From Oscillospiraceae bacterium (GTDB lineage Bacteria; Bacillota; Clostridia; Oscillospirales; Acutalibacteraceae), in contig SVPQ01000003.1 of assembly GCA_015065845.1 (NCBI GenBank), positions 62,001 to 126,000 on the forward strand: DNA of 64,000 nt, read 5' to 3'. Shown here in pieces: positions 1 through 10,968 of the stretch. Position 1 is the stretch's first letter, and each line of letters opens with the position of its first letter. The notes below the pieces were generated by a model. That model saw only the letters and a program-made list of their open reading frames with translations. It had not been told where the DNA came from and searched no databases. The translations under genes and the position numbers were made by a program.

Positions 1-1206
1 TTTCACAACGCCGTTCTGGATGCTTTCCAGGAGATTGATTCTATGAGTAATAGCACAAAACTAATTAATAAAAATCGCGTATTAAAAGTAGTGGCTGTTG
101 CAGCGGTTTCTGGTATTCTTTTAAGTATCTCTGCATTTGCATACACAGAAATAAGTAACTGGCTTGAAAAAACAGGTAAATACTCTGCTACTATAAATAA
201 TTCAGAAGTTGATTACGCCCAGGCACCTGAAAATGCAAAAATCGAATTAGGATATTTACCTGATGAATTTACTGAATTTGAGCCACCGTATAAATACCAC
301 TACAATGGCGAAGCAGGACTTTCATTCAATATGTTCAGAATGGGTTCAGAACGCAAAAATGAATATAAAAATGTAATAAGTACAGAAAAAACTACTTTTG
401 GTGAAAATGAAGCGGAAATTCTTACACTCAATGAAAACAGAATGAGTCTTGCACTTATTTGTTTTGAAAAAGAGGGTGTGGTAGTTGAATGTTATTTTAA
501 CAACCATATTCCAAAAGATGAGCTTAATAAAATTTTAAGCAACTTAAAGGTTGTTGAAGCAACAGCAGACGATGCATTCACTTATGATTACGAAAGTGTT
601 CCTCATTCAGAGTTTTTTGTGCCTGATGCACCAGAAACAGAACAAATTATAAAACCTGGTGAAGTTTGTGAAAACGGTTGGGACTTTGAAACTGATGCCT
701 ATTACAGTATTAAAATTGTAAATGCAGAAATCCTTGATAATACAAATGGAATTGCTAAAAGTGATTTGTACAATGCCAAAGAATTCAACAATATAGTAAA
801 TAACGATGGCACATTAAAAGGTTACAACCGTGAAGAAATAACTTATGGTGACGGAGTAAACACAATTGATACAATTAAAGATGTCAGATTTGTAGAAAGA
901 AAACTTGTAGCAGTAACTATTGAAGCAACAAACATAAATAATACTGCTGGTTCTTTATTCTGTTCAACATACAGTTTGGTTGAGAATCAAAACAACATTT
1001 CAAATGAAGCCTTTGCACTGACTTCTGAAAATGACTCTAACCCACAATTCTACTTTGTTTCAGTTGATGCCAACGGTACACAGACAGTAACAATTTACTA
1101 TCTTGTAGATGGTGATGTTGATTTCAGTAATCTCTGTTTACAGGTAAATAATCTTTACACACAAAGCAAACGCGACACATATTCATTATTAGAATTAGGT
1201 TTATAA
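1..1206 (+). CDS. Single-TM/secreted protein, DUF4367/anti-sigma C-terminal-like; 5' end outside window
   Basis: Frame is open from base 1 (FHNAVLDAFQEIDSMSNSTK...); TM segment VLKVVAVAAVSGILLSISAFAY; family call by resemblance only. Confidence 0.55.
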   Translation, partial: FHNAVLDAFQEIDSMSNSTKLINKNRVLKVVAVAAVSGILLSISAFAYTEISNWLEKTGKYSATINNSEVDYAQAPENAKIELGYLPDEFTEFEPPYKYHYNGEAGLSFNMFRMGSERKNEYKNVISTEKTTFGENEAEILTLNENRMSLALICFEKEGVVVECYFNNHIPKDELNKILSNLKVVEATADDAFTYDYESVPHSEFFVPDAPETEQIIKPGEVCENGWDFETDAYYSIKIVNAEILDNTNGIAKSDLYNAKEFNNIVNNDGTLKGYNREEITYGDGVNTIDTIKDVRFVERKLVAVTIEATNINNTAGSLFCSTYSLVENQNNISNEAFALTSENDSNPQFYFVSVDANGTQTVTIYYLVDGDVDFSNLCLQVNNLYTQSKRDTYSLLELGL

Positions 1207-1212
1207 AAATGT

Positions 1213-1251
1213 AAAACGGTTGTAAAAAACAAATTGTTTTTACAACCGTTT
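1213..1251 (+). terminator. Rho-independent terminator
   Basis: AAACGGTTGTAAAAA-loop-TTTTTACAACCGTTT just after the stop codon. Confidence 0.75.
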
Positions 1252-1313
1252 ATATTATGGGTGAAAAGGCGATACATTCGCCAAAATCAAACCGCTATCT
1301 TAAAATTATTTAC

Positions 1314-2828
1314 TTATGCAATCCATCCATAAATAGTGTCAAATATTGATAAACTTCCTAAAAGTCTTACAAGCGTATCAGGAATAATACTTGCTAATTG
1401 CCAAAGGTCTGTGTAATTTCCACTATCAGATTCCGGAACACCTTCATAATCAAGCATAAATGGTTGGGTGTAAACAATACCGCCTTCACCGAATATTTCT
1501 GCTCTTACATAGTTACCGAGTAACTTTTTGTGGTCGTCAAGGTCAATAGTATTGCCTATTTCAATTGTAACACCGTTTGCAATCCAACGCACATTTTTAT
1601 CGCCGGTTGCTACAATTGTGATAGAATCACTTTCCTGGTCAACAACAATTGCTGTAACCTTTGGTGCATCAACATCTTTTGGTGCTTCATATTTACCTTT
1701 AGGGTCTTCTGCCTGAATTGCCTGCAGTTTTTCACCAAGTGCAACTGCAGTAGGGTCAATGCTTTCAACTAAGCAGTTTGCAATTTCTGTAATTTCTTCA
1801 GGGTTACCTAAATTTTTACTGCAAGCAAAGAAAGCACCGCTTTCAAGACTCTTTCTGAAATTATCTTCAGTAAGAGATGGCATTAACATTTCAGTATAAC
1901 CTGTGTAAACTGCATCAGTTGAGTGAGCGTCAGATGTAGCAATTGCTAAAACATTTCTGCCAGTAGGAGTAACTTTCTGAAGAAGTATATCCCAGAGCTT
2001 TCTGTCGTAACGGGTTCTTGAGTCACCTTTACTGTTAATATCAATACCTATGCAAGAATCGTATTTTGTAAGAAGCCCTGCAAATTTATCAATATAATAT
2101 TTATACGCTGTGTCACTATAGTCGTAAGCATCTGCAGTTTCGTCTTCATCACGGGCATTTGTATATTCACCAGGGTGATTTATAACAGAAAGACCGCCCA
2201 TTTCGTGAACTGTTTTAATTGGTGTTTCGTAGTCACTTGTACCACCCAATAAACCATGGCCATAATCTACAAACCAACTGTTTACATGAGCGTTATTAAG
2301 TGAACTTGGGTTGTGTTCAATACCGCAAGGTACTCTCAATAATTTATGAAGTGCAACACCTTCAGTTGTTTTCTGGGAATAAAAACTACCTTTTTTTGTT
2401 ACTTCAAGAGTATATTTATTACCGTTTGCAGCCTCGCCACCTTTAGATTCAAGTGGAACAATATCACCTGCTCTGCCTTTGAATAAATCAATAAAGATTT
2501 CCATAGCAGGAATAACAGATTGTCGAGTCCAACCATAATCTACAACGCCGTGGTCAGTAACCGCTGCAATGTCAAATCCATAAGCGTACTGTTGCTCTAA
2601 CATATCTTTCAATGTATCAGTACCATCACTTGCAGTTGTGTGGTTATGAAGGTCGGCTTTGTATTGTTTGTATGTAAGCCAGTTTACATCTTCATAAGGG
2701 TCAATAATTGTATAATCAACACCTGTATCACTATCGCCTGCAAAAGCGAGAGTTGAGTAGCTTACCATCAAAAGACAAGCAACCATAAAAACAGCAATAA
2801 TTTTCTTTGCCTTTTTCATATAAAACAC
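1314..2828 (-). CDS. Secreted PHP-domain metallophosphoesterase-like protein
   Basis: Signal peptide; DLHNHTTASDGTD and AAVTDHG motifs typical of PHP domains. Confidence 0.75.
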   Translation of the reverse strand: MFYMKKAKKIIAVFMVACLLMVSYSTLAFAGDSDTGVDYTIIDPYEDVNWLTYKQYKADLHNHTTASDGTDTLKDMLEQQYAYGFDIAAVTDHGVVDYGWTRQSVIPAMEIFIDLFKGRAGDIVPLESKGGEAANGNKYTLEVTKKGSFYSQKTTEGVALHKLLRVPCGIEHNPSSLNNAHVNSWFVDYGHGLLGGTSDYETPIKTVHEMGGLSVINHPGEYTNARDEDETADAYDYSDTAYKYYIDKFAGLLTKYDSCIGIDINSKGDSRTRYDRKLWDILLQKVTPTGRNVLAIATSDAHSTDAVYTGYTEMLMPSLTEDNFRKSLESGAFFACSKNLGNPEEITEIANCLVESIDPTAVALGEKLQAIQAEDPKGKYEAPKDVDAPKVTAIVVDQESDSITIVATGDKNVRWIANGVTIEIGNTIDLDDHKKLLGNYVRAEIFGEGGIVYTQPFMLDYEGVPESDSGNYTDLWQLASIIPDTLVRLLGSLSIFDTIYGWIA

Positions 2829-2947
2829 TCCTTTTTGAAATAGAACGAAATCTAAAGATAACTATTTTATTATAATGCATTATTATATAGCAAAATTTGT
2901 TAAATTTCAACGATAATATTGACTGAAATTACACCCCTCAATATGTG

Positions 2948-2987
2948 CAAAAAAGCGACTACCAGAATTTTCAGGTAGTCGCTTTTA
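2948..2987 (-). terminator. Rho-independent terminator
   Basis: GCGACTACC-loop-GGTAGTCGC flanked by A/T runs, downstream of the MFS gene. Confidence 0.75.
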
Positions 2988-2998
2988 AAATTAACTGA

Positions 2999-4441
2999 TT
3001 AAAATTCATCTCTTATAGAGATTTTTTCGAGCGCTTCTTCGCGTGAAATTTTGCCGTTGTTACAATCAATCATAACTTTAACATCTTCATCTTTAAGTTT
3101 ATAGAATTGCCAGAAGATACCTGCTAAAATAAGACCAATCGTCGGCACCATTACAAAAATAAACCACAGACCATTAAGTGTAAAGTCAGATTGTTGAACA
3201 TTTTGTTCAGCTAAATCTTTGAAACTTTCTGCATTAACCTCTTTCCAACCGAAGAAACCGAGCAGGAACATACCAAGAGTACCAGCAAGAGCAGACGCCA
3301 TTTTTGTAACAAATGTCTGAATAGCAAAAGTAATACCTTTTGCATCAATACCCGTTTTAAATCTACCATACTCTGCGCAGTCAGGAGTAAACATAAATAT
3401 CATAATACCCTGAATTCCCAAAGGAACTGCACGAAGCAATGTTAAAATCAGGAATACTATCATATTCTGATAACCACAAAGCCAACTGATTGTGCCGAAA
3501 ATCACTGCTGCCCAGTTACTTATAAGGAAGATTTTGCGTTTACCATATTTTTCAACTAATTTAGGTACAAAGAGTGATGCTATAAACACAGGCACACCTG
3601 CTAATGCGAGAACAACAAGACTTACAAGTTCATCATGGAATAAATAATATGATGTAAGAAGACTCATTGAAATCATAACATTGAAACCGCTTTGGAAAAA
3701 ATAACCAGCATAATAAATAAGCAAATATTTATTTGAAAACAAATATTTGAACATTTTTCTTACTGTAAATTGCTCTTCATCTTCAACATTTGTAAAACGT
3801 TCTTTACCATTGATACAAACAGGAATCATTGTAGCAAGTGCAACAACACTTACAATTGATGCAGCAACACCGAAGCTTAAGCCTATACCCTGACCTGTAA
3901 TAATTGTTGGTATAATTGTTGCAATACCGCTACCAACACCTGACCAGATGCTCTTATATGAAATGATTGATGTTCTCTCATCAAGGTTATCTGTCATAAC
4001 AGTAACCATACCATGAATAGGCACATCACAAAGAGTATAAACAGTATCCCAGATAAGATAAAAAATAGCAAACCAGAGAAGTTTTACCATTTCTGTTGCA
4101 CCATTTGGAATCATATACAAAAGTGCTGTTGCAAGTGGAATTACAGGCAAAGAAATTTTAAGCCAGGGTAAAAATTTCTGTTTACTTTTAAATTTTGCTT
4201 TGTCAAAAATACAACCAAATACAGCATCGTTTATTGCATCCCATATTTTAACTATGAGCATTACTGTACCGGATTTTACAGGGTCAACCCCCTGGAACAA
4301 AAGATATGTAGTCAGAAATGATGTTATCATAGTGTAAATCATATTCTGACCTGATAAATAAAGGTAATAACTTTTTCTTTCTTTGTTACTTGTACACCAA
4401 CTGTCAGGTGTATAAGTCAATTTGTTTAAAAGTTTTTTCAA
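2999..4441 (-). CDS. MFS (GPH-type) sugar/cation symporter
   Basis: 12-TM GPH-like sequence; TTG start at 4441 (LKKLLNKLTYTPDSW) preceded by GAGAGGGG is preferred over the ORF-track start, and removes the overlap with the next gene. Confidence 0.75.
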   Translation of the reverse strand: MKKLLNKLTYTPDSWCTSNKERKSYYLYLSGQNMIYTMITSFLTTYLLFQGVDPVKSGTVMLIVKIWDAINDAVFGCIFDKAKFKSKQKFLPWLKISLPVIPLATALLYMIPNGATEMVKLLWFAIFYLIWDTVYTLCDVPIHGMVTVMTDNLDERTSIISYKSIWSGVGSGIATIIPTIITGQGIGLSFGVAASIVSVVALATMIPVCINGKERFTNVEDEEQFTVRKMFKYLFSNKYLLIYYAGYFFQSGFNVMISMSLLTSYYLFHDELVSLVVLALAGVPVFIASLFVPKLVEKYGKRKIFLISNWAAVIFGTISWLCGYQNMIVFLILTLLRAVPLGIQGIMIFMFTPDCAEYGRFKTGIDAKGITFAIQTFVTKMASALAGTLGMFLLGFFGWKEVNAESFKDLAEQNVQQSDFTLNGLWFIFVMVPTIGLILAGIFWQFYKLKDEDVKVMIDCNNGKISREEALEKISIRDEF

Positions 4442-4455
4442 ACAGAGCACCCCTC

Positions 4456-5901
4456 TCAATTTGTTGTTTGCGTTGAATCCGCTGTTTTTCTTGCCACTAC
4501 CCACGCATTAGGCAAATATCTGCCTGTAGGCATATCAGTTGACGGTTCGTTTAAAATCTCGCCTTCGTAAGCTAAAACTGAAGACGAACCACCATCACAC
4601 GCACCTGCATTTACTGCACCATACTCTTCTAAAACATCGGCACAGTCTCCCATAGTAGCACCAAGAGAATAACCAACCTGTCTGCCATCCACTACAAAAA
4701 ACATAACAACGCCATTTTCTGCCTGACCGATTACAGAGCGTGGTTGAAGTCCCCAACCGGAAGAACCCTCAATAACTTTTTCACCATTTATAATAAGTGC
4801 AGGGTGATACTGAAAAGCGTCACGCATATTATGTTCTTCCCAGTCAGAAAACTCACCGACTACAAGGCGGTCGTCCTTGTCAAAACCCACTGTTATATAT
4901 TTAGAAGAATAGTATCCCCAGTATTCACCTTGCGACATACATTGTGCGGTAACTACACCACCGACACTCGTTCCGCCCGGGTCGTGGAAACCAGATGCAT
5001 TCATACCGATTACCGCATCTTCTTTTTCGAGGTAATCACAAATAAATTCGCCTCTCGAATTTTTATAATCTGTAGCAGCTATATAAACTCTTGAAGGGTC
5101 ATCAATTAATACAAGTCTGCCGACATAGTTCGAAGTTTTAACTTTTAAAACAACAATTCCCTGTTCAATATCGTTTATCAAAACTTCGTTACCGTGAGAA
5201 TCAGGTTCGCCGACAACAAGGTCTTTCTGACCTAAAATATCAGGTTTTTCTTCCTTTTTCAAATCCGTTTTACCTATATCAGTAATATCAACTTGCGCGT
5301 TCATTACTTCATCTATTAAATATTTCGGGAAGAAACAAGTTGCAAGCCATTTGTGCTGATCAGTTGTCATAGCAGTTTCAATCCATATATTACGCCATTT
5401 TGTGACAAACGGAATATTCCCGAAAATAACTACAGCATACATCGAAATAAATAACGCAATTGAAATTACACAAGCAGTAAGAACTTTAATGAGTTTATTT
5501 GTCTTTGCTTCTTTTTCCTTTTCTTTTCGCTCGTTTTGTATTTTCTCAACTGTAGCAGTTGTATTTCTACGAGCAGGTGATGCGTTTTTTTGTTGCGGTC
5601 TGTTATTATTCACACTACGGTTTTCAGTAACAGATGAAGTATTTCTTTGCGCACTTCTCGTCTGAGTTACTTTTTCAGGTGAAGGTCTTGCGTTACTCGC
5701 AGGAGTTCTTCCGGACACAGTACGGTTATTTATAATCTGCCTGTTAGCATTCTGCAAAGAGTCTTTATCTTCATTAAAAGCATTACCGCCGAGATTCTGA
5801 ACATTTCTCGCTCTTCTGGCTTCAAAAGAATTGTTTACTAATTTCTCCGCCTGAAATTCTTCTTCACCATCAATACCTACCATAACAACACCACCTTTCA
5901 A
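4456..5901 (-). CDS. Phosphodiester glycosidase (NAGPA-like) family, membrane anchored
   Basis: TM near residue 145; C-terminal motifs MNASGFHDPGG, RSVIGQAENG, CDGGSSS characteristic of the family. Confidence 0.75.
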   Translation of the reverse strand: MKGGVVMVGIDGEEEFQAEKLVNNSFEARRARNVQNLGGNAFNEDKDSLQNANRQIINNRTVSGRTPASNARPSPEKVTQTRSAQRNTSSVTENRSVNNNRPQQKNASPARRNTTATVEKIQNERKEKEKEAKTNKLIKVLTACVISIALFISMYAVVIFGNIPFVTKWRNIWIETAMTTDQHKWLATCFFPKYLIDEVMNAQVDITDIGKTDLKKEEKPDILGQKDLVVGEPDSHGNEVLINDIEQGIVVLKVKTSNYVGRLVLIDDPSRVYIAATDYKNSRGEFICDYLEKEDAVIGMNASGFHDPGGTSVGGVVTAQCMSQGEYWGYYSSKYITVGFDKDDRLVVGEFSDWEEHNMRDAFQYHPALIINGEKVIEGSSGWGLQPRSVIGQAENGVVMFFVVDGRQVGYSLGATMGDCADVLEEYGAVNAGACDGGSSSVLAYEGEILNEPSTDMPTGRYLPNAWVVARKTADSTQTTN

Positions 5902-6148
5902 AAAACACTTTGTTTCCTTATTCTATCATAATTCTTTTTAATTTACTATACCTAATTTGAAATTTTATAGTTTATTAAACAATTTGTGAAATACTGTAAT
6001 TTAATTGATTTGAGTCATTTATGCTTTGTGCAACTACACTAACAAATACCACCTTTTTTTGTGTATCATCACTCTGCTTTTTGCATTGTAAATATATTAC
6101 ATAATATGGTATAATTGTTTTGTTATACTGAATACAGGAGTTGAAAAA

Positions 6149-8572
6149 ATGAATCTCAAAGAAAAAGCAACAGGGCTTATTTCTAATGTAAAAGAACATT
6201 GGAAAACCCCTGCCAAAGGCAGATATATGCCTTACAAAGAAATTGGTGCTTATTCCGGTGGTGGTATTGGCGCTTATATGATTATAACTATGGGTTCTGC
6301 TTGTCTTTTATCTGCAAATAATACATTGCTTTCAAGCACCTTAGGCGTTGACCCTTTGGATATGTATGTAATGTATGTTATTGCAGTACTTGCAAACATC
6401 CCTTTAACAGGTATTCGTGCAAATATTATAGATAACACCCGTAACAAAGCCGGTAAATATCGTCCATACATAGTTACAATGGCTCTTCCTGCCGCAATTA
6501 TATGTAACATTTTGGTTTGGTTCCCTTATGCAAAACTTTCAGACTGGTTAGGTACTGGAATGATTTTTGGAGAAACAAAAGCTTATGTTGCAAAATGTGC
6601 AATTATTATGGTTCTAAACCTTTTCCTTCATTTCTTTTATTATTTCTTCTATGATGCTTATGAAAATCTTATTCATGTACTCTCTCCAAACTCGCACGAA
6701 CGAAGCGATGTTGCTTCAATAAAGAGTGTTGTTTACTCATTTGCTCCAACAATAGTAAACCTTTTCACTCCTATTATTGCAGAAAACTTATTCCATTCAA
6801 ATACAACCGATATTCGCGTCTATAGATTTTTATACCCCATTCTTACAGTAGGCGGTTTACTTCTTTGTATGGTTGTTTACAAACATACAGAAGAAAAAAT
6901 TGTTCAGGCAAGAACACACATTGTTCAGATTAAGTTTATTGACGCTATTAAAGCAGTTGCAAAAAATAAATATTTCTGGATTATTTCACTTGCTGGTTGG
7001 ATTGGTTTCCTCGAAAGTGCTTACTCCAACATTATGTTCTGGCTTTATAATTATGGTGGTGCCTGTTCAGGTAATGCATATAGTTTACTTGTTACACTCT
7101 ATGGTAACGCTTCACTCTGGGGAATGCTTTTAGCACCTTTCTGTATAAGAAAATGGGGTAAAAAGAGTGTTCTTGTTGTAACCAATATCTTTAACATCAT
7201 CTTCATTTTAATGATGTTACCGTTTACTAATGAAATTCACAACTTGACAATCTGGCTTATTATGGGTTGTCTTTATCTTAATGCATTTATGGGTTCATTC
7301 GCTCATATTTTAAACCCTGCTATTCAGGCAGACATCCGTGACTATCAACAATATAAAACCGGTGAAAGAATTGATGGTGCTTTTGCAGTAGTTACAACTA
7401 TCGGTACTGTTATTGCACTCATTACATCTTCAGTTTTACCTGCTATTTACGAAAAAAACGGTCTTACAAAAAGCAATGCGGCAAAGATTACTTCTGACCC
7501 GGATATTCTTTCACGAGTTTTAGGTGATGGCAAAACAACAGTAGGTCAGATTCTTGCAGAACAATTAGAAAACGGTCAGGATAACTACAACAATGCACTT
7601 TCTGCACTTTACGACCCTGATATTCTTTTATCACTTATAAAAGTTCTTATTGTTGTTGCAGCTGTTGGTGCTTTAATGAATGTTATTCCTTATATCTGGT
7701 ACGATTTCAACGAAAAGAAACAAGAATCTGTTATTCGTGTACTAAAAATCAGAGCTATGTTTGAAGACTATGGCAATGGTATTCTTGATGATGAAAAACT
7801 TGTTGAAGGCATTGATATTATTCGTAATTCACAGGAAATGGCAGTTGCTACTCCTAAAGAAACAAACAAAAAGTCATATAAATCATTAAAAGATAAAGTT
7901 CAGAAAAAAGAAGCTAAAAAAGCTTATAAAGCAAATGTTAAATTCAATGATGAAATTGAAATTGCTCAGTTTGTTTGTGACGAGCTTAATAAATTCTCTA
8001 CACCTGCTTACAAACTTGCAGTAACAGAAAACACAAAAGTTTACTCCGCTGGTCTTAACAGTCTTTTAAGTTTTGATAAAGATGCAATAAAAGCAGAAAT
8101 TGCACAAGCAAAAGCTTTGCCAAAAACAAACAACGAAGAAAAAGAAACAAGAAAACTTGCTGTAGAAATTGCAAAGAAGAAAATGTCTTCTTACAAAACA
8201 ATCAAAAAATATTTTTCCGGTACAGGTAACCTCGTAGCTCCTGATTTTGAAGTTCTTGAAAAATGCTTTGATGATGAAGATGCTTGCGATGATAAACTCA
8301 AAGCACTTTATCTTGATTTGCAAAAATCTAAAAAAGAAAAAGATTCTGTTAAAGCAAAAGAATTAAAAGCAGAAATCAAAACAATGCAAGGCAAAAAGAG
8401 AGCCTGCAAAAAAGCAACAAAAGCAGAAACAGACAAACACGCTTACTTCAATCGTGCTGCAAAAGTTTATCTTGATGCTGAAAAGCTCATTAAACAACAA
8501 GAAAATTACAGTCACCTTGACGAAATTTTCAGTATGTATGATGAAGCAAAAGCAAGAGTTCAGGTTCAATAA
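6149..8572 (+). CDS. MFS (GPH-like) transporter with about 290-aa Lys-rich C-terminal cytoplasmic extension
   Basis: N-terminal multi-TM transporter; C-terminal charged helical extension; RBS caggag upstream. Confidence 0.75.
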   Translation: MNLKEKATGLISNVKEHWKTPAKGRYMPYKEIGAYSGGGIGAYMIITMGSACLLSANNTLLSSTLGVDPLDMYVMYVIAVLANIPLTGIRANIIDNTRNKAGKYRPYIVTMALPAAIICNILVWFPYAKLSDWLGTGMIFGETKAYVAKCAIIMVLNLFLHFFYYFFYDAYENLIHVLSPNSHERSDVASIKSVVYSFAPTIVNLFTPIIAENLFHSNTTDIRVYRFLYPILTVGGLLLCMVVYKHTEEKIVQARTHIVQIKFIDAIKAVAKNKYFWIISLAGWIGFLESAYSNIMFWLYNYGGACSGNAYSLLVTLYGNASLWGMLLAPFCIRKWGKKSVLVVTNIFNIIFILMMLPFTNEIHNLTIWLIMGCLYLNAFMGSFAHILNPAIQADIRDYQQYKTGERIDGAFAVVTTIGTVIALITSSVLPAIYEKNGLTKSNAAKITSDPDILSRVLGDGKTTVGQILAEQLENGQDNYNNALSALYDPDILLSLIKVLIVVAAVGALMNVIPYIWYDFNEKKQESVIRVLKIRAMFEDYGNGILDDEKLVEGIDIIRNSQEMAVATPKETNKKSYKSLKDKVQKKEAKKAYKANVKFNDEIEIAQFVCDELNKFSTPAYKLAVTENTKVYSAGLNSLLSFDKDAIKAEIAQAKALPKTNNEEKETRKLAVEIAKKKMSSYKTIKKYFSGTGNLVAPDFEVLEKCFDDEDACDDKLKALYLDLQKSKKEKDSVKAKELKAEIKTMQGKKRACKKATKAETDKHAYFNRAAKVYLDAEKLIKQQENYSHLDEIFSMYDEAKARVQVQ

Positions 8573-8586
8573 ACTAATAGAAACAA

Positions 8587-8625
8587 CGGCTCGGTTTAAT
8601 CCATTGATTAAACCGAGCCGATTTT
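8587..8625 (+). terminator. Rho-independent terminator
   Basis: CGGCTCGGTTTAAT-CCATTG-ATTAAACCGAGCCG followed by ATTTTT. Confidence 0.85.
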
Positions 8626-8636
8626 TAATTTGATTT

Positions 8637-9062
8637 TTATAGTACTTCGACTATCTTTACATTCTTTTCAAGTAAATCCTGAACGGAAACACTTTTAAAG
8701 TAATTATTTAATAAATTATCTACATTAGTCCACATTTCTTTTGTGTAGCAAATCTCAGACCTGTTACAGAAATTTTCGCCACAGTTAATACAGGCAACAG
8801 GTGAAAGACTACCTTCTGTTAAATTGAATATATCATAAATTGAAATTTCTTTTGCATCTCTTGATAATCTGTAACCACCAGACATACCGCGCTGACTTCT
8901 TAAAAGACCGCCGCGGACAAGAGTTGCAACTATTGTTTCAAGATATTTTAAAGAAACATCCTGGCGCTTTGAAACCTCTGAAAGTGCAACATAACCATCG
9001 CCCTGATTCTGCGCTAAATCTATGAATATTCTGAGAGCATATCTACCTTTTGCAGATACCAT
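8637..9062 (-). CDS. Rrf2/IscR-family transcriptional regulator
   Basis: MVSAKGRYALRIFIDLAQ N-terminus, winged HTH, Cys cluster CINCGENFCNRSEIC. Confidence 0.85.
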   Translation of the reverse strand: MVSAKGRYALRIFIDLAQNQGDGYVALSEVSKRQDVSLKYLETIVATLVRGGLLRSQRGMSGGYRLSRDAKEISIYDIFNLTEGSLSPVACINCGENFCNRSEICYTKEMWTNVDNLLNNYFKSVSVQDLLEKNVKIVEVL

Positions 9063-9093
9063 ATAAAACTCAAACCTTTCAAGCAGATTTCAA

Positions 9094-10875
9094 TTACATA
9101 TCACTGAAACCTGCACCATCAAAGAAGTAATAAAGTAAATCGCTGATAAGTTTAAATATTGTTGCAAGATAGTCGTTGAAATCAAGACCACCTGTGTATT
9201 CTTTTTCTGCACCGTAAATTATTTCATCACGAGTGTCATAGAAATATGCTTTTGCCGCTTCAAACTCTGCTAAATCCACATTTGTTTGTTCAAGTGCTTC
9301 TTCGCCACGCTCAATAGCGTTCTGGAATCTCGCTCTTTCATCTTCTGTGAGATAAGACAAATCCAACTTCTTAGCTTCTTCAAGGTCTTTCATAAAACCT
9401 TTTGAATCTCTTGCAATGTTGAATTGTGGGAATCTATCAGGGTAACTGTAAACATCTGTAAAGTTTTCATCCACAAGAAGTTCAGAAACAAGTTTCATAA
9501 TAACATCGTTTGAAGCTGTTCTTTCGTGGTCCTGATTGTAGAAATAGAATGTTGTACACGGAAGAAGACCTGTATTTGCATCAACAATATTTCTTGGGTC
9601 ACTGTGGTCGTGATTTGGATTTGTGCAGTTATTTACTGTGCGTACATAATCTGCAGGAAGTTCTTTACTAACACCCACACTATATGCACCCATTGATGTT
9701 GAATCAAGTTGAATAATACCATCAGCATTAACATCATCCCATGAATCAACGATTTCATAAAGAGAAATGTTGTAGTCAACAATATCAAAGATGTCAACAC
9801 CCTGTGCTTTTGCATCTAAAATATTAGCATCAGAATTTTTCTGTGCATTATAGAACCAATCTGTCTGTTCACGGATTACTGCCATTGAGTCATCCATTAA
9901 ATACATTTCTCTGCAAGGCTCATAGTTAGCTGATGGAACTAAACCCCACATAAGAGTTGAGTACCTCATATAATCATTTACAAGATCAGTTACTACGGTG
10001 TCAAGAATTGCGTTAAGATCGGCATTAGGCATAATACGGAGAACTATATTCACAAGATAGCCAGTCATTTCACCAACACCCATAAGTGCAGGAAGCATTT
10101 TACTGTAAAGTTCTTCATCGTCATCAATAAGACCGTACTGATAAATTTCACCAATTAAAATTGAACCATCGAGCGCAGGAACAACATAAACTATTCTGTT
10201 AATATCTTCGCTATACGCTCTACCATTATCTTTATAAAGTTGCATAACAGCATTCATAACAGAACCGCCCTGACTTATCGGAACTACATTAACTTTGTCA
10301 GAGCCAGAATCTTCTTTAACAAACTGAATAAAATCATAAAGTTCCTGTGCGGTATCTTTCATATTGCCTAAAGAAGCGTATGAAAAAACATAAAGATTTT
10401 CTTCGCCTGCTAACTCGATATACTTATTAAGCGGTAACTGGTCAAGTATGTATTCCTGATCATACTCACTTAAATCTCTGAACGAATCATAATACTTTGT
10501 TGCTCTTACATCATTTATAAATTTACCGTTTTCATCACTTTTTGATTTACCCATAAGAGCTTCACCCAAAACTCCAGAAAGAGCTTTTGCTGCCTGCTGG
10601 TCTTTATCTTCTTGTGAAATAAGTAATTTACTTATAGGTACAAGTGCTTCTGTAAGTGCTACACTAGCAATTTCCATAGTGTCATCCATAAAGAAAGGTG
10701 GTTCTAAGTCAGTTGCTACACCATCTTCATAATACTTTGTTTCGCTCTGAAAAACGCCAGGAACAATTATACTTGGCGTTGGTTTGTAATTTGCAGCACT
10801 TGCCGCTACCATAAATGTGGTAGAAAGCATAACTACTGCTAAAACTAAAGATATAATTTTCTTTGATTTCTTCAT
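9094..10875 (-). CDS. Secreted alpha/beta-hydrolase-like protein
   Basis: Signal peptide MKKSKKIISLVLAVVMLSTTFMVAASA; VVPISQGGSVMNAV nucleophile-elbow-like motif; start set at 10875 with GGGGATAGGTAAA upstream. Confidence 0.5.
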   Translation of the reverse strand: MKKSKKIISLVLAVVMLSTTFMVAASAANYKPTPSIIVPGVFQSETKYYEDGVATDLEPPFFMDDTMEIASVALTEALVPISKLLISQEDKDQQAAKALSGVLGEALMGKSKSDENGKFINDVRATKYYDSFRDLSEYDQEYILDQLPLNKYIELAGEENLYVFSYASLGNMKDTAQELYDFIQFVKEDSGSDKVNVVPISQGGSVMNAVMQLYKDNGRAYSEDINRIVYVVPALDGSILIGEIYQYGLIDDDEELYSKMLPALMGVGEMTGYLVNIVLRIMPNADLNAILDTVVTDLVNDYMRYSTLMWGLVPSANYEPCREMYLMDDSMAVIREQTDWFYNAQKNSDANILDAKAQGVDIFDIVDYNISLYEIVDSWDDVNADGIIQLDSTSMGAYSVGVSKELPADYVRTVNNCTNPNHDHSDPRNIVDANTGLLPCTTFYFYNQDHERTASNDVIMKLVSELLVDENFTDVYSYPDRFPQFNIARDSKGFMKDLEEAKKLDLSYLTEDERARFQNAIERGEEALEQTNVDLAEFEAAKAYFYDTRDEIIYGAEKEYTGGLDFNDYLATIFKLISDLLYYFFDGAGFSDM

Positions 10876-10968
10876 TTTACCTATCCCCTTTTGGTATTTG
10901 AATTTAAGTTGCACTTAATCAAAAATAGTATACCATATTTTCCTTAAATTTGCAAGAGAAAAAATCAA

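Noticed and set aside
6274-6510. Antisense ORF opposite the 6149 transporter
   Set aside because: No RBS or family features and lies opposite conserved TM-coding sequence
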